A stretch of 11,804 nucleotides of DNA from S012-109 sp964425105 (GTDB taxonomy: Bacteria > Pseudomonadota > Gammaproteobacteria > SZUA-140), in contig CAYRLE010000081.1 of the NCBI GenBank assembly GCA_964425105.1, positions 1 to 11,804 on the forward strand, in the 5' to 3' direction. The notes beneath the pieces are model-generated. The model ran no database searches, was not told the DNA's origin, and saw only the letters and a list, made by a program, of their open reading frames with translations. Positions 1 to 6,578 of the stretch are shown one piece after another. Position 1 is the stretch's first letter, and each line of letters starts with the position of its first letter. Made by a program: the position numbers and the translations under genes.

Positions 1-793
1 AGAACGCCTTGGTCCTGTTGACGGACGTAAGACCAACGCCCTTGAGGCCCATTTCGATTCGCGGACTCTTCTCCCCAATCACTTTCAGCGCATGACCCAA
101 GGCCTCATTGCCGGAAGACACCTGATCCATAAGCACGGCGAGGCGGATCTTTGCGGCGCTATCCAAAACACCCTTGGCTGCTGCGCCGCTGCCCAGGCCG
201 CGGGCCTGACCCATGGCATCGGTCAGGGAGGGCAGGCGATTGACCACGGCATCCATCAGATAGTAGCTATCCAGCTCCGGATCCAGAATCAGGTTTGAAC
301 TGTCTCCCACTTCGGCAATCAGTCCGATTACAGCCTTGATGAGCACGCTGTGCGCAGCAAAAGATTCTGCAGACTGCATCTTTAGGGCGTTGTCCTCAAG
401 ATGACGCCACTGGCGCTTCAATGCCCTGACTTTGCCGCCGGTTCGTAATGCCCCGCCCAGTTTATCGTCCAATTTTTTCAATGCGATGAATGAACGGTCG
501 ATGTCGCTGCGGATAGCGCCGATCTTGTCCTTGAATGAATCGTCGCCATTCAGATAGGCATTCGTCATACCGCGGTGCTGTGGGATCTTCTCCAACAGAG
601 GACGCAACACGCCGATATACTCCACCCCGCGCCTTTCTTGCTCAAGGAACTGTACATCCTGAGTAATGCTCCTGAACAAGATACTGCTTAGTATCCCCAG
701 GGGAATAAGAAAGATCACAAAGATCAAGACAAATTTGTGCAGATAATGCAGGCGCCCCATAGCCGCCTTGGCGGGTGCAAACAAAGCATTCAT
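1..793 (-). CDS. Membrane-anchored sensor, probably a methyl-accepting chemotaxis protein (N-terminal part, runs off left edge)
   Basis: An uninterrupted frame of 264 codons starts at an ATG at 793 and continues past the left edge, so the C-terminus is missing. The start is supported by a GGGAGG Shine-Dalgarno sequence (801-806) seven bases upstream. The short cytoplasmic N-terminus (MNALFAPAKAAMGRLHYLHK) leads into one membrane helix at about residues 21-40. The rest is a mostly helical, presumably periplasmic sensor region. It holds two similar stretches, HRGMTNAYL (about 91-99) and QARGLGSG, loosely like the Q-x-RG helices of NIT/PilJ-type sensing domains. In this family such an N-terminus is followed by a second membrane helix, HAMP and usually an MCP signalling domain, sometimes GGDEF; none of these is in the window. 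The FliA-type promoter upstream favours a chemotaxis transducer. No ligand can be named. Confidence 0.75.
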   Translation of the reverse strand, partial: MNALFAPAKAAMGRLHYLHKFVLIFVIFLIPLGILSSILFRSITQDVQFLEQERRGVEYIGVLRPLLEKIPQHRGMTNAYLNGDDSFKDKIGAIRSDIDRSFIALKKLDDKLGGALRTGGKVRALKRQWRHLEDNALKMQSAESFAAHSVLIKAVIGLIAEVGDSSNLILDPELDSYYLMDAVVNRLPSLTDAMGQARGLGSGAAAKGVLDSAAKIRLAVLMDQVSSGNEALGHALKVIGEKSPRIEMGLKGVGLTSVNRTKAF

Positions 794-800
794 TCCCTAT

Positions 801-840
801 CCTCCCGGTTTCAACACGTAACCTCTATAGATCAACCGGG
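801..840 (-). promoter_or_regulatory. Inverted repeat overlapping the sensor gene's ribosome binding site
   Basis: Two perfectly complementary 7-base arms (804-810 and 834-840, CCCGGTT/AACCGGG on the minus strand) are separated by 23 bases. The downstream arm includes the first three bases of the GGGAGG Shine-Dalgarno sequence of the sensor gene. If it folds in the mRNA it would partly mask ribosome binding. With only seven pairs this could be chance. No known riboswitch consensus was recognised in the leader. Confidence 0.3.
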
Positions 841-1046
841 TGCACGGCATCCGGCCCATGGATGCTAGGCGCTCACAGAGGAAAACAGCCAAGCATCTGA
901 AGTTTGTACAAAGGCGGGACTTGGGCCAGTTACTGAAAAGAGTGGCATCAGCCAATGGATGGCCACGGAATGATAATTGTGGGAACGACAGGGAAGGGGT
1001 CAATCCCGAGGCATGGAGACTCTTGCTCTCTATATCCTGATAAGAA

Positions 1047-1073
1047 TGATCGGCTTTTTGCCGAAAGACTTTA
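1047..1073 (-). promoter_or_regulatory. Sigma-28 (FliA) type flagellar promoter for the sensor gene
   Basis: On the minus strand TAAAGTCT (1066-1073) is followed by an 11-base spacer and GCCGATCA (1047-1054). The enterobacterial FliA consensus is TAAAGTTT-N11-GCCGATAA, so each element matches 7 of 8 positions with exact spacing. Transcription would begin near 1040 and leave a leader of roughly 245 bases before the sensor start at 793. The site lies between the response regulator and the sensor gene, so the sensor can be expressed independently as part of the class 3 flagellar regulon. The hairpin-like TCGGC/GCCGA symmetry here is part of the promoter elements and is not a terminator. Confidence 0.7.
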
Positions 1074-1104
1074 GCAACTGCGGATTCGAGAGACGGGGGG
1101 CAAA

Positions 1105-1117
1105 GGAGCGGCGCTCC
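1105..1117 (-). terminator. Weak hairpin after the response regulator gene
   Basis: A 5-base-pair stem (GGAGC/GCTCC) with a 3-base loop lies 24 bases beyond the response regulator stop. On the minus strand it is followed by only TTTG, then a C run. It is in the right place for a terminator before the sigma-28 promoter, but the stem is short and the T tract is poor. Confidence 0.3.
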
Positions 1118-1141
1118 CGGGCAGGAGTAGGATTTTCCTTC

Positions 1142-1939
1142 TTAACCCATGATCTTGCAGATCAGTTCTCGCACTACGCCGGCCTCGAAAGGCTTGTCAC
1201 AGAGGGCGGAGACACCGCCCTGCTCAACGCCTGCCAGGCGGCTCAGGTCGGCCTCGCTGGATACCATGAGTATCGGGATGTCGGGCTGGTCACTCTGGGT
1301 CCTGATATATTCGACCAGCTGATCGCCGCTCATCTCCGGCATGTTGTAGTCGGTGACGATAAAATCGAACAGCTGCTGGCGGATCAAGTCTATGGCAGCG
1401 CGGCCGTTTTCGGCCTCACTGATCTTCTCGATACCAAAACCCTCCAGGGTGCGGCGGATATGCCCGCGTGCAAAGCGGCTGTCGTCCACGATCAGCACGC
1501 TGAGGTCTTCGGCATCCAGATCCCCCACCCGCAGTGTCGCCGGCGCGAGAAAGTCCAGGGTCGTATAGAGCGCCTTTTCCAGCTGAGCCTGTTGAAATGG
1601 CTTGGGCAGAACGGCCACCGCTCCAGCCTGGCGAACCGGGTCGAGATAACGGAAATTTGTCTCGCTGGAAATCAACATAAAGGGAATCGTCTGCAGATGT
1701 TCGTCGTCACGCATACGCTCCACCAGCACGGTACCGGTCATGTCTGGCAAGTAGAGGGCGCTGACCACCAGGTCCGGCATCATGCCTCCCATGATATCCA
1801 GTGCCGTGCCCCCGTCATCGGCACGCTGCACATGCTGCACCCCGCAGGCCACAAGATGCCCGGTGATAATGCGATGCTGGATGGCCGAGGGCTCCACCAC
1901 CAAAATGTTGAGTTCATCGATGCCGATGGTTTTCATCAT
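1142..1939 (-). CDS. Tandem-receiver response regulator with a degenerate first receiver (265 aa)
   Basis: Two CheY-like receiver domains occupy nearly the whole protein with no output domain. Receiver 1 (about 10-125) keeps the switch residues S91 and K113 (LPKPF), but its acidic pair has become VVEPS (E16, P17). The phosphoacceptor position, four residues before P65, is A61. It should not be phosphorylated by the usual chemistry. Receiver 2 (about 146-265) is complete: IVDDS (D152, D153), TDYNMP (D197), S227/S228 and K249 in DKPF. The chosen start (ATG 1939) has AAGGAG seven bases upstream. An upstream in-frame TTG at 1981 has a badly spaced site and adds residues unlike the fold. It lies upstream of the sensor gene on the same strand and diverges from the MinD-like ATPase gene. 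The likely role is a phosphorylation-controlled protein partner in chemotaxis or a related pathway. The partner is unknown. Confidence 0.9.
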   Translation of the reverse strand: MMKTIGIDELNILVVEPSAIQHRIITGHLVACGVQHVQRADDGGTALDIMGGMMPDLVVSALYLPDMTGTVLVERMRDDEHLQTIPFMLISSETNFRYLDPVRQAGAVAVLPKPFQQAQLEKALYTTLDFLAPATLRVGDLDAEDLSVLIVDDSRFARGHIRRTLEGFGIEKISEAENGRAAIDLIRQQLFDFIVTDYNMPEMSGDQLVEYIRTQSDQPDIPILMVSSEADLSRLAGVEQGGVSALCDKPFEAGVVRELICKIMG

Positions 1940-2087
1940 GCCATTACTCCTTGGCAAAGCCCTGGACGAGGCCCTATCCAAACTCTCCTTTTGCTAAACA
2001 AATCTTCCTATCAGCCGTATACCTAGCCAACGGCACCCGGTTGCCACTTCATTGATTACAGCGACAAAGAGGGGATTTTCTTTATCG
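1940..2087. promoter_or_regulatory. Divergent intergenic region between response regulator and MinD-like ATPase
   Basis: This 148-base gap must carry promoters in both directions. A sigma-28-like site points toward the ATPase gene (1995-2021). A 14-base near-palindrome lies at 2032-2045 (GGCACCCGGTTGCC, six of seven pairs) and could be an operator shared by both genes, or chance. No convincing sigma-70 pair was found for the response regulator. Confidence 0.4.
1995..2021 (+). promoter_or_regulatory. Possible sigma-28-like promoter for the MinD-like ATPase
   Basis: TAAA (1995-1998), a 15-base spacer and GCCGTATA (2014-2021) give the TAAA-N15-GCCG core of FliA promoters with exact spacing. The second half of the -10 element is poor (5 of 8), and the bases after TAAA do not match GTTT. 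Transcription would start near 2028, about 60 bases before the ATG at 2088. It is suggestive mainly because a much better FliA site lies under 1 kb away. Confidence 0.35.
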
Positions 2088-3137
2088 ATGCGCCAGCAAC
2101 TGACCATCATCCCCGTCGCCAGCGGCAAGGGCGGTGTCGGCAAGAGCCTGCTCAGCGCCAATCTCGCCATTGCCCTGGCCAAGATGGGACATGCCACGGT
2201 AGTGGCCGATCTGGACCTGGGCAGCCCGGATCTGCACAGCTTTCTCGGCTGCGGGGAGCACCATGGCGGCATTGTCGAGTTCATGCACACCGCGGGGGCA
2301 AAACTCGGTGACTACCTGCAAGCCACTCCCTGGCGCCACCTGAGGTTCCTGGGCGGAGACAGCCAGCGCCCCTTTGCCGCCAACCTTGCTTACCATCAGA
2401 AGCTGAAACTGATCCGCCACTTGAGCCAGCTGCCCGCCCGTTATCTGATATTGGATCTGGGGGCCGGCAACAGCTACAACATCCTTGATTTCTTCCGCAT
2501 CGCCACCCGCGGCCTGGTTGTCACCACCCCAGAACCCACGGCCATCAGGAATATGACCGCCTTTTTTCATCATCTTGCACGCCGCTCCCTGGATCGGGCA
2601 GTGCGCAGCCATCCTGCCAGGCAGCGTCTGGTGCAGGAATTGCTTGCGCTGGAACAGGAGAGCGGGGACACGCCGACCATGGCAATGATTGCCCAGCGCC
2701 TGGCGGCTATTGAGCCGCAGGCGGCGCAGCTGGTGGAACAGGCCTGTGCGCGCTATCAGCCACGACTGATCCTGAACATGGCCGATCATCCCGATGAGTT
2801 GGGCGCCCTCGACAACAGCATGCAACTCGCTGCCGAGCGTTTCTCATTGCATTGCGAACCCTACGGCTTCATCTTCGCTGACAACACCGTACGCCGCAGC
2901 ATCAGGGCCGGCATCCCCCTGCTGGAATACGCCGAAGATGCCACCGCCGCCCAGTGCATCGGGCAACTGGCCCAACACGTCGTCCACCTGTGGGACAAGA
3001 CCCTGGAAGAACCGGCGCTCACCCTGCGCAACCATACCCGCAAGTTCCATGAATACCTGCAGCGCGATGCCCGCCAGAGCCATGCCCGTTTCATTCCCGG
3101 AACCCTGAGGCATTTCTTCCCAGGCCTGTTCAACTGA
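2088..3137 (+). CDS. MinD/ParA-family ATPase, uncharacterised type (349 aa)
   Basis: This is a deviant-Walker P-loop ATPase of the kind that positions structures or regulates their number by ATP-dependent dimerisation at a surface. The N-terminus has SGKGGVGKS (12-20) with the signature lysine K14, then VADLDLGSPD (39-48) for switch I, and LILDLGAG (120-127) with D123 as Walker B. PEPTAI (148-153) and LILNMAD (227-233) complete the core. About 60 mostly helical residues (165-225) are inserted before the LILNM strand. The last 16 residues (334-349, RFIPGTLRHFFPGLFN) are aromatic and basic, reminiscent of a membrane-targeting tail. It is not a standard MinD or FlhG, since no minC, minE or flhF is adjacent. 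The ATG at 2088 was chosen because an upstream TTG at 2052 adds residues outside the fold. The only purine-rich site (GAGGGG) is about 13 bases upstream, so translation initiation is uncertain. moeA follows after 76 bases. Confidence 0.85.
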   Translation: MRQQLTIIPVASGKGGVGKSLLSANLAIALAKMGHATVVADLDLGSPDLHSFLGCGEHHGGIVEFMHTAGAKLGDYLQATPWRHLRFLGGDSQRPFAANLAYHQKLKLIRHLSQLPARYLILDLGAGNSYNILDFFRIATRGLVVTTPEPTAIRNMTAFFHHLARRSLDRAVRSHPARQRLVQELLALEQESGDTPTMAMIAQRLAAIEPQAAQLVEQACARYQPRLILNMADHPDELGALDNSMQLAAERFSLHCEPYGFIFADNTVRRSIRAGIPLLEYAEDATAAQCIGQLAQHVVHLWDKTLEEPALTLRNHTRKFHEYLQRDARQSHARFIPGTLRHFFPGLFN

Positions 3138-3145
3138 TTCTGGCT

Positions 3146-3161
3146 GGGCGCGACAGCGCCC
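3146..3161 (+). terminator. GC-rich hairpin between MinD-like ATPase gene and moeA
   Basis: A perfect 6-base-pair stem GGGCGC/GCGCCC with a GACA tetraloop starts nine bases after the ATPase stop codon. No T run follows directly, so it may attenuate rather than stop transcription. The 76-base gap would be enough for a moeA promoter, but none is clear. Confidence 0.35.
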
Positions 3162-3213
3162 CGCAATCCCTTGTATCTTTCCCCATGTATCTTCCCTCTG
3201 CTTTTGAGCTATC

Positions 3214-4458
3214 ATGGAGCCGATGCCCCACCATCCCTGCAACAAGGATCTCCTTGAAGAATCCCAGGCCCTGGCGCGCCTGCTGGATGCCATCACCCCC
3301 GTGGGGGAAACTGAAACGGTGGCTCTGGAGCAGGCCCTGGGGCGGGTGCTGGCCTGTAGGCTGACGGCGGTGGTAGATGTGCCGCCCTTCGACAACAGCG
3401 CCATGGACGGCTACGCCCTGAACGCTGCCGACCTGGCCGCAGAGGGCAACACCGTCCTGCCGGTCAGCCAACGGGTGGCGGCCGGGGACATGCCGGCGCC
3501 CCTGCGACCGGCCAGCGCTGCGCGCATCTTCACCGGTGCGCCACTGCCACCCGGCGCAGACACCGTGGTCATGCAGGAGCAGTGCCGCGCCGCAGAGGGG
3601 CGGGTAGTCATCGAAGCCCCGGTCACCAGGGGCCGCCACGTCCGCCGCCAGGGTGAGGACCTGCGCAGCGGTGAGCAGATTCTCGCTGCCGGCACCCGGC
3701 TCCAGCCTCAACACCTGGGGCTGGCAGCCTCCACCGGCAGTGCCGCCTTGGAGGTATTCCGCCGCCTGCGCATCGCCACCCTGTTCACCGGCAACGAACT
3801 GGTCCCGCCGGGCACGCCTCTGGATCCTGGCAGGATCTACAACTCCAACCGCTACGCCCTCAACAGCCTGCTGCAAAACCTGGGCTGTGAAGTGATGGAC
3901 TTGGGCATCATCGGCGACGACTACGAAGCCACCCTGGAGGCCCTGCTGCAGGCCGCCGCGGGCAGCGATCTCATCCTCACCAGCGGTGGCGCCTCGGTGG
4001 GAGAGGAAGACCACATCAAAAACGCCATCACCACCCTGGGTCGCCTGGAGTTGTGGCGCATTGCCGTCAAACCCGGCAAACCCCTGGCCTTCGGCCATAT
4101 CGGCGAAACACCGCTACTGGGCCTGCCTGGCAACCCGGTGTCCTTGTTTATCACCTTCTGCCTCTTCGCCCGCCCGGCCCTGCGCAAACTGCAAGGCTGC
4201 GGCGAGTGGCTGCCCAGGCGCCTGTGGGCCACGGCAGGCTTCACCCGCAGCAATGCCATCGCCCGCAGCGAATACCTGCGGGCGAGAGTCAGCGCGGATG
4301 GCGCGGGATGCAACCGGGTCTCACTCCACCCGCAACAGGGTTCCGCCATCCTCTCCTCCATCACCTGGGCAGACTGCCTGGCAGTGGTGCCCGCCAACAC
4401 CACCGTCAGTCCCGGCCAAGCCATAGAGGTGATCCCTTTCAGTGAACTGCTGCACTGA
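3214..4458 (+). CDS. moeA: Molybdopterin molybdenumtransferase MoeA (414 aa)
   Basis: MoeA inserts molybdenum into adenylylated molybdopterin, the last step of molybdenum cofactor synthesis in the cytoplasm. Family motifs appear in order: PPFDNSAMDGYA (57-68), TGAPLPPGADTVVMQE (108-123), GEDLRSG (148-154), SGGASVGEEDHIK (258-270), VKPGKPLAFG (286-295) and GLPGNPVS (304-311). They are followed by the C-terminal domain IV (roughly 335-414). Length is normal for the family (about 400-415). The segment normally reading TGDEL is TGNEL here (N195), an Asp-to-Asn change in a cleft motif. The start at 3214 lacks a clear Shine-Dalgarno sequence, and the ATG at 3223 is an alternative. No other molybdopterin gene is visible. 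The gene converges on the ABC transporter operon, with REP-like hairpins between the two stop codons. Confidence 0.97.
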   Translation: MEPMPHHPCNKDLLEESQALARLLDAITPVGETETVALEQALGRVLACRLTAVVDVPPFDNSAMDGYALNAADLAAEGNTVLPVSQRVAAGDMPAPLRPASAARIFTGAPLPPGADTVVMQEQCRAAEGRVVIEAPVTRGRHVRRQGEDLRSGEQILAAGTRLQPQHLGLAASTGSAALEVFRRLRIATLFTGNELVPPGTPLDPGRIYNSNRYALNSLLQNLGCEVMDLGIIGDDYEATLEALLQAAAGSDLILTSGGASVGEEDHIKNAITTLGRLELWRIAVKPGKPLAFGHIGETPLLGLPGNPVSLFITFCLFARPALRKLQGCGEWLPRRLWATAGFTRSNAIARSEYLRARVSADGAGCNRVSLHPQQGSAILSSITWADCLAVVPANTTVSPGQAIEVIPFSELLH

Positions 4459-4471
4459 AATCCGGCGTTAT

Positions 4472-4545
4472 GGTGGGCAATGCCCAGCCTACCCTCAACA
4501 ACAAACCCCCAGCACAATCATCTAGGGTGGGCATTGCCACCCTAG
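4472..4545. repeat. Two REP-like hairpins in the convergent moeA / ABC ATPase gap
   Basis: The first element (4472-4489) folds as GGTGGGC-AAT-GCCCA(g)CC with one bulged base. The second (4522-4545) is a perfect 9-base-pair stem, CTAGGGTGG/CCACCCTAG, with a 6-base loop. They share the core GGTGGGCAWTGCC, as expected of a dispersed palindromic repeat family placed at gene ends. The second hairpin contains the TAG stop codon of the minus-strand ATPase (4542-4544). Neither is followed by a T run, so a role in blocking read-through between convergent transcripts or protecting 3' ends is inference. Confidence 0.6.
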
Positions 4546-6578
4546 CCGCGACCACTGCCCTCGTCTCCGTAGAGAAAACAATGCACCCGGTGCCCCTCAC
4601 CCAACTCGGTAGGGCCGGGGTAACGGCTGCGGCACACCGGCATGACATGGGGACAACGGGTATGGAAATGACAACCAGCGGGCGGATCGGCAGGCGAAGG
4701 CAGATCCCCTTCCAGGCGGATCACTTCCCGCTGCCTCTCTTGGTCGATGACGGGAATGGCCGATAGCAGCGCCTGGGTGTAGGGATGCCTGGCCTGGGTC
4801 AACACCTTGTCCACGCTGCCGTATTCCACGATCCGCCCCAGGTACATCACCGCCACTTCGTCGGACAGATAGCCCACTACCGACAGGTTGTGGGTGATGA
4901 ACAGATAGGACAGGCCCAGTTCGTGCTGCAGACCCTTGAGCAGATTGAGGATCTGGGCCTGCACCGAGATATCCAGGGCACTGGTGGGCTCGTCACACAC
5001 CAGCAGCTTGGGATTGACCGCCAGGGCGCGGGCGATGCAGATGCGCTGGCGCTGACCACCAGAGAACTCATGAGGATAGCGTCTCTTGGCAGCTGCCGGC
5101 AGGCCAACCTGCTCCAGCAGCTGGTCCACCCGTGCCACACGGCGCAGGGGATCTTTTTCCAGGCCCAGAGCCACCATGCCTTCCTGAATAATGTCTCCCA
5201 CCAGCATGCGCGGATTCATGGAAGAAAAAGGGTCCTGAAAGATAATCTGAAAATCGCTGCGCCGCCTGCGCAGTGCCTCGCCGCGCAGGCGGGTGAGATC
5301 GGTTCCCTCTAGCAGGATGTGCCCTGCGGTTGGGCGGATCAACTGCAGAATAGCCTTGCCGATGGTGGTCTTACCGCAGCCCGACTCCCCCACCAAGGCC
5401 ACTGTGGCGCCCTTGTCGATACGCAGGGAGACGCCATCCACGGCATAGACGTACCCCGCAGTGCGCTTGAACAAGCCACGCTGGATGGGGAAGTGGACCT
5501 TCACCGCCTCCAGTTCCAGGAGTCGCTCATCCCGCTGCACGGCATGGGGCAAAAAACTGGGCTCTGCCCCCTTGTCGTCCGCAGGTGTCAGAGGTCTCCG
5601 GCTGGCGAACGGTGGATCATAGAGATGACAGCGCACACCCCGCTGCCCTGCAGCCACCCAGCGCGGCTCGCTATCACGACAGTCCTGCCAGGCGTAGTCG
5701 CAACGCTCTGCGAAGCGGCAACCACGAAAGGCACGGCTCAATGTCGGCACCGCACCCGGGATCACGGTCAAACGGCGGTCACGCTTGCTGATATCCGGCA
5801 GCGACTCGAACAGCTTGCGACTATAGGGATGGCGTGGCTCGGCGAAGAATTCGTCGCGCGAACCCTGCTCCACAATCTGTCCGGCATACATTACTGCCAC
5901 CCGGTCGGCCATGCCCGCCACCACGCCCAGATCATGGGTGATCAGCAATACTGCCATGCCGGTCTCCTGCTGCAGGCGCCCCAGCAGTTCCAGAACCTGG
6001 GCCTGAATGGTCACATCCAGGGCCGTGGTGGGCTCGTCGGCGATGAGCAGATCGGGCTCACCGGCCAGGGCGATGGCGATCATCACCCGCTGCTTCATGC
6101 CCCCGGACAGCTGGTGGGGGTATTCCTCGTAACGGCGCCGGGGGTCGGGGATGCCCACGGCATCCAGCAGTTCCAGCACCACGCCGCGGGCGGCGCCGCC
6201 CCTGAGCCCGCGATGGAGGCGCACCGTCTCAGCGATCTGCTCCCCCACGCTGAGCACCGGATTGAGGGAGGTCATGGGCTCCTGGAAGATCATGGCGATG
6301 CGCTTGCCGCGCACGCGGCGCATCTCCATCTCCGGCAGGGCCAACAGATCCTCGCCGTCCAGCAACACCTGCCCCGCGATGATGCGCCCCGCTGGCGCCG
6401 GCACCAGGCGCATAATGGACAGCGAGGTCATGGATTTGCCGCAGCCCGACTCTCCCAGCAGGGCAAAGGTCTCGCCGCGGCGGATGTCGAAACTGACATC
6501 GTCCACGGCATGCAGGACCGCGCCCGCCGTCTTGAAGCGGGTGGTCAGATTGCGCACGCTCAGCAGTATGTCGGTCAT
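4542..6578 (-). CDS. Double ABC ATPase of a peptide importer (OppD-OppF fusion, YejF-like, 678 aa)
   Basis: This is the cytoplasmic motor of an oligopeptide-type ABC importer, with both ATPases on one chain as in YejF. Half 1 has Walker A GESGCGKS (42-49), Q-loop Q99, signature LSGGM (157-161), Walker B LLIADE (177-182) and H215. Half 2 has GESGCGKT (397-404), Q448, FSGGQ (505-509) and LLVCDE (525-530). Each half ends in the OppD/DppD-type cysteine motif: C287, C293, C300, C317 and C636, C642, C649, C667. In relatives this motif can bind an iron-sulfur cluster. It is longer than E. coli YejF (529 aa). The ATG at 6578 is the first start after an in-frame stop but has no good ribosome binding site of its own. 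A 9-codon frame ends on it with an ATGA overlap, so coupling is possible. It is last in the operon, 168 bases after permease C/E. Confidence 0.95.
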   Translation of the reverse strand: MTDILLSVRNLTTRFKTAGAVLHAVDDVSFDIRRGETFALLGESGCGKSMTSLSIMRLVPAPAGRIIAGQVLLDGEDLLALPEMEMRRVRGKRIAMIFQEPMTSLNPVLSVGEQIAETVRLHRGLRGGAARGVVLELLDAVGIPDPRRRYEEYPHQLSGGMKQRVMIAIALAGEPDLLIADEPTTALDVTIQAQVLELLGRLQQETGMAVLLITHDLGVVAGMADRVAVMYAGQIVEQGSRDEFFAEPRHPYSRKLFESLPDISKRDRRLTVIPGAVPTLSRAFRGCRFAERCDYAWQDCRDSEPRWVAAGQRGVRCHLYDPPFASRRPLTPADDKGAEPSFLPHAVQRDERLLELEAVKVHFPIQRGLFKRTAGYVYAVDGVSLRIDKGATVALVGESGCGKTTIGKAILQLIRPTAGHILLEGTDLTRLRGEALRRRRSDFQIIFQDPFSSMNPRMLVGDIIQEGMVALGLEKDPLRRVARVDQLLEQVGLPAAAKRRYPHEFSGGQRQRICIARALAVNPKLLVCDEPTSALDISVQAQILNLLKGLQHELGLSYLFITHNLSVVGYLSDEVAVMYLGRIVEYGSVDKVLTQARHPYTQALLSAIPVIDQERQREVIRLEGDLPSPADPPAGCHFHTRCPHVMPVCRSRYPGPTELGEGHRVHCFLYGDEGSGRG

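Larger units (their letters stand above)
794..1141. other. 348-base spacer between response regulator and sensor gene
   Basis: No convincing gene is present here. The only frames are short (68 codons or fewer), low in family resemblance and lack a good ribosome binding site. Read on the minus strand, the spacer holds a small hairpin just after the response regulator stop (1105-1117), a FliA-type promoter (1047-1073), about 250 bases of untranslated leader, and the inverted repeat at the sensor gene's ribosome binding site. Confidence 0.6.

Noticed and set aside
797..1003. 68-codon minus-strand frame just upstream of the sensor gene
   Set aside because: It would fall in the leader of the FliA transcript, but it has no convincing ribosome binding site or protein-like character.
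794..1040. c-di-GMP or other riboswitch in the long sensor leader
   Set aside because: I could not find the conserved core of a known riboswitch class in it.
1049..1065. TCGGC-AAAAA-GCCGA hairpin as a terminator
   Set aside because: No T run follows on the minus strand, and the bases are better explained as parts of the near-consensus sigma-28 promoter.
977..2026. Long plus-strand open frame (349 codons) across the response regulator
   Set aside because: It lies antisense to a clear two-domain receiver protein, has no family resemblance or ribosome binding site, and is explained by the codon bias of the real gene.
2031..2047. Sigma-54-like TGGC-N-TGC pattern on the minus strand upstream of the response regulator
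   Set aside because: The distance between the GG and GC elements is one base too short for a sigma-54 promoter; it fits better as an imperfect palindrome.
2058..2086. Sigma-28-like site on the minus strand for the response regulator (TAAAG-N14-GTCGCTGT)
   Set aside because: The -35 half is good but the -10 half matches only about 4 of 8 positions, so it is not distinguishable from chance.
3172..3199. Short direct repeat TGTATCTTTCCC / TGTATCTTCCC before moeA
   Set aside because: Two imperfect pyrimidine-rich copies are too short to claim as a regulatory or mobile repeat.
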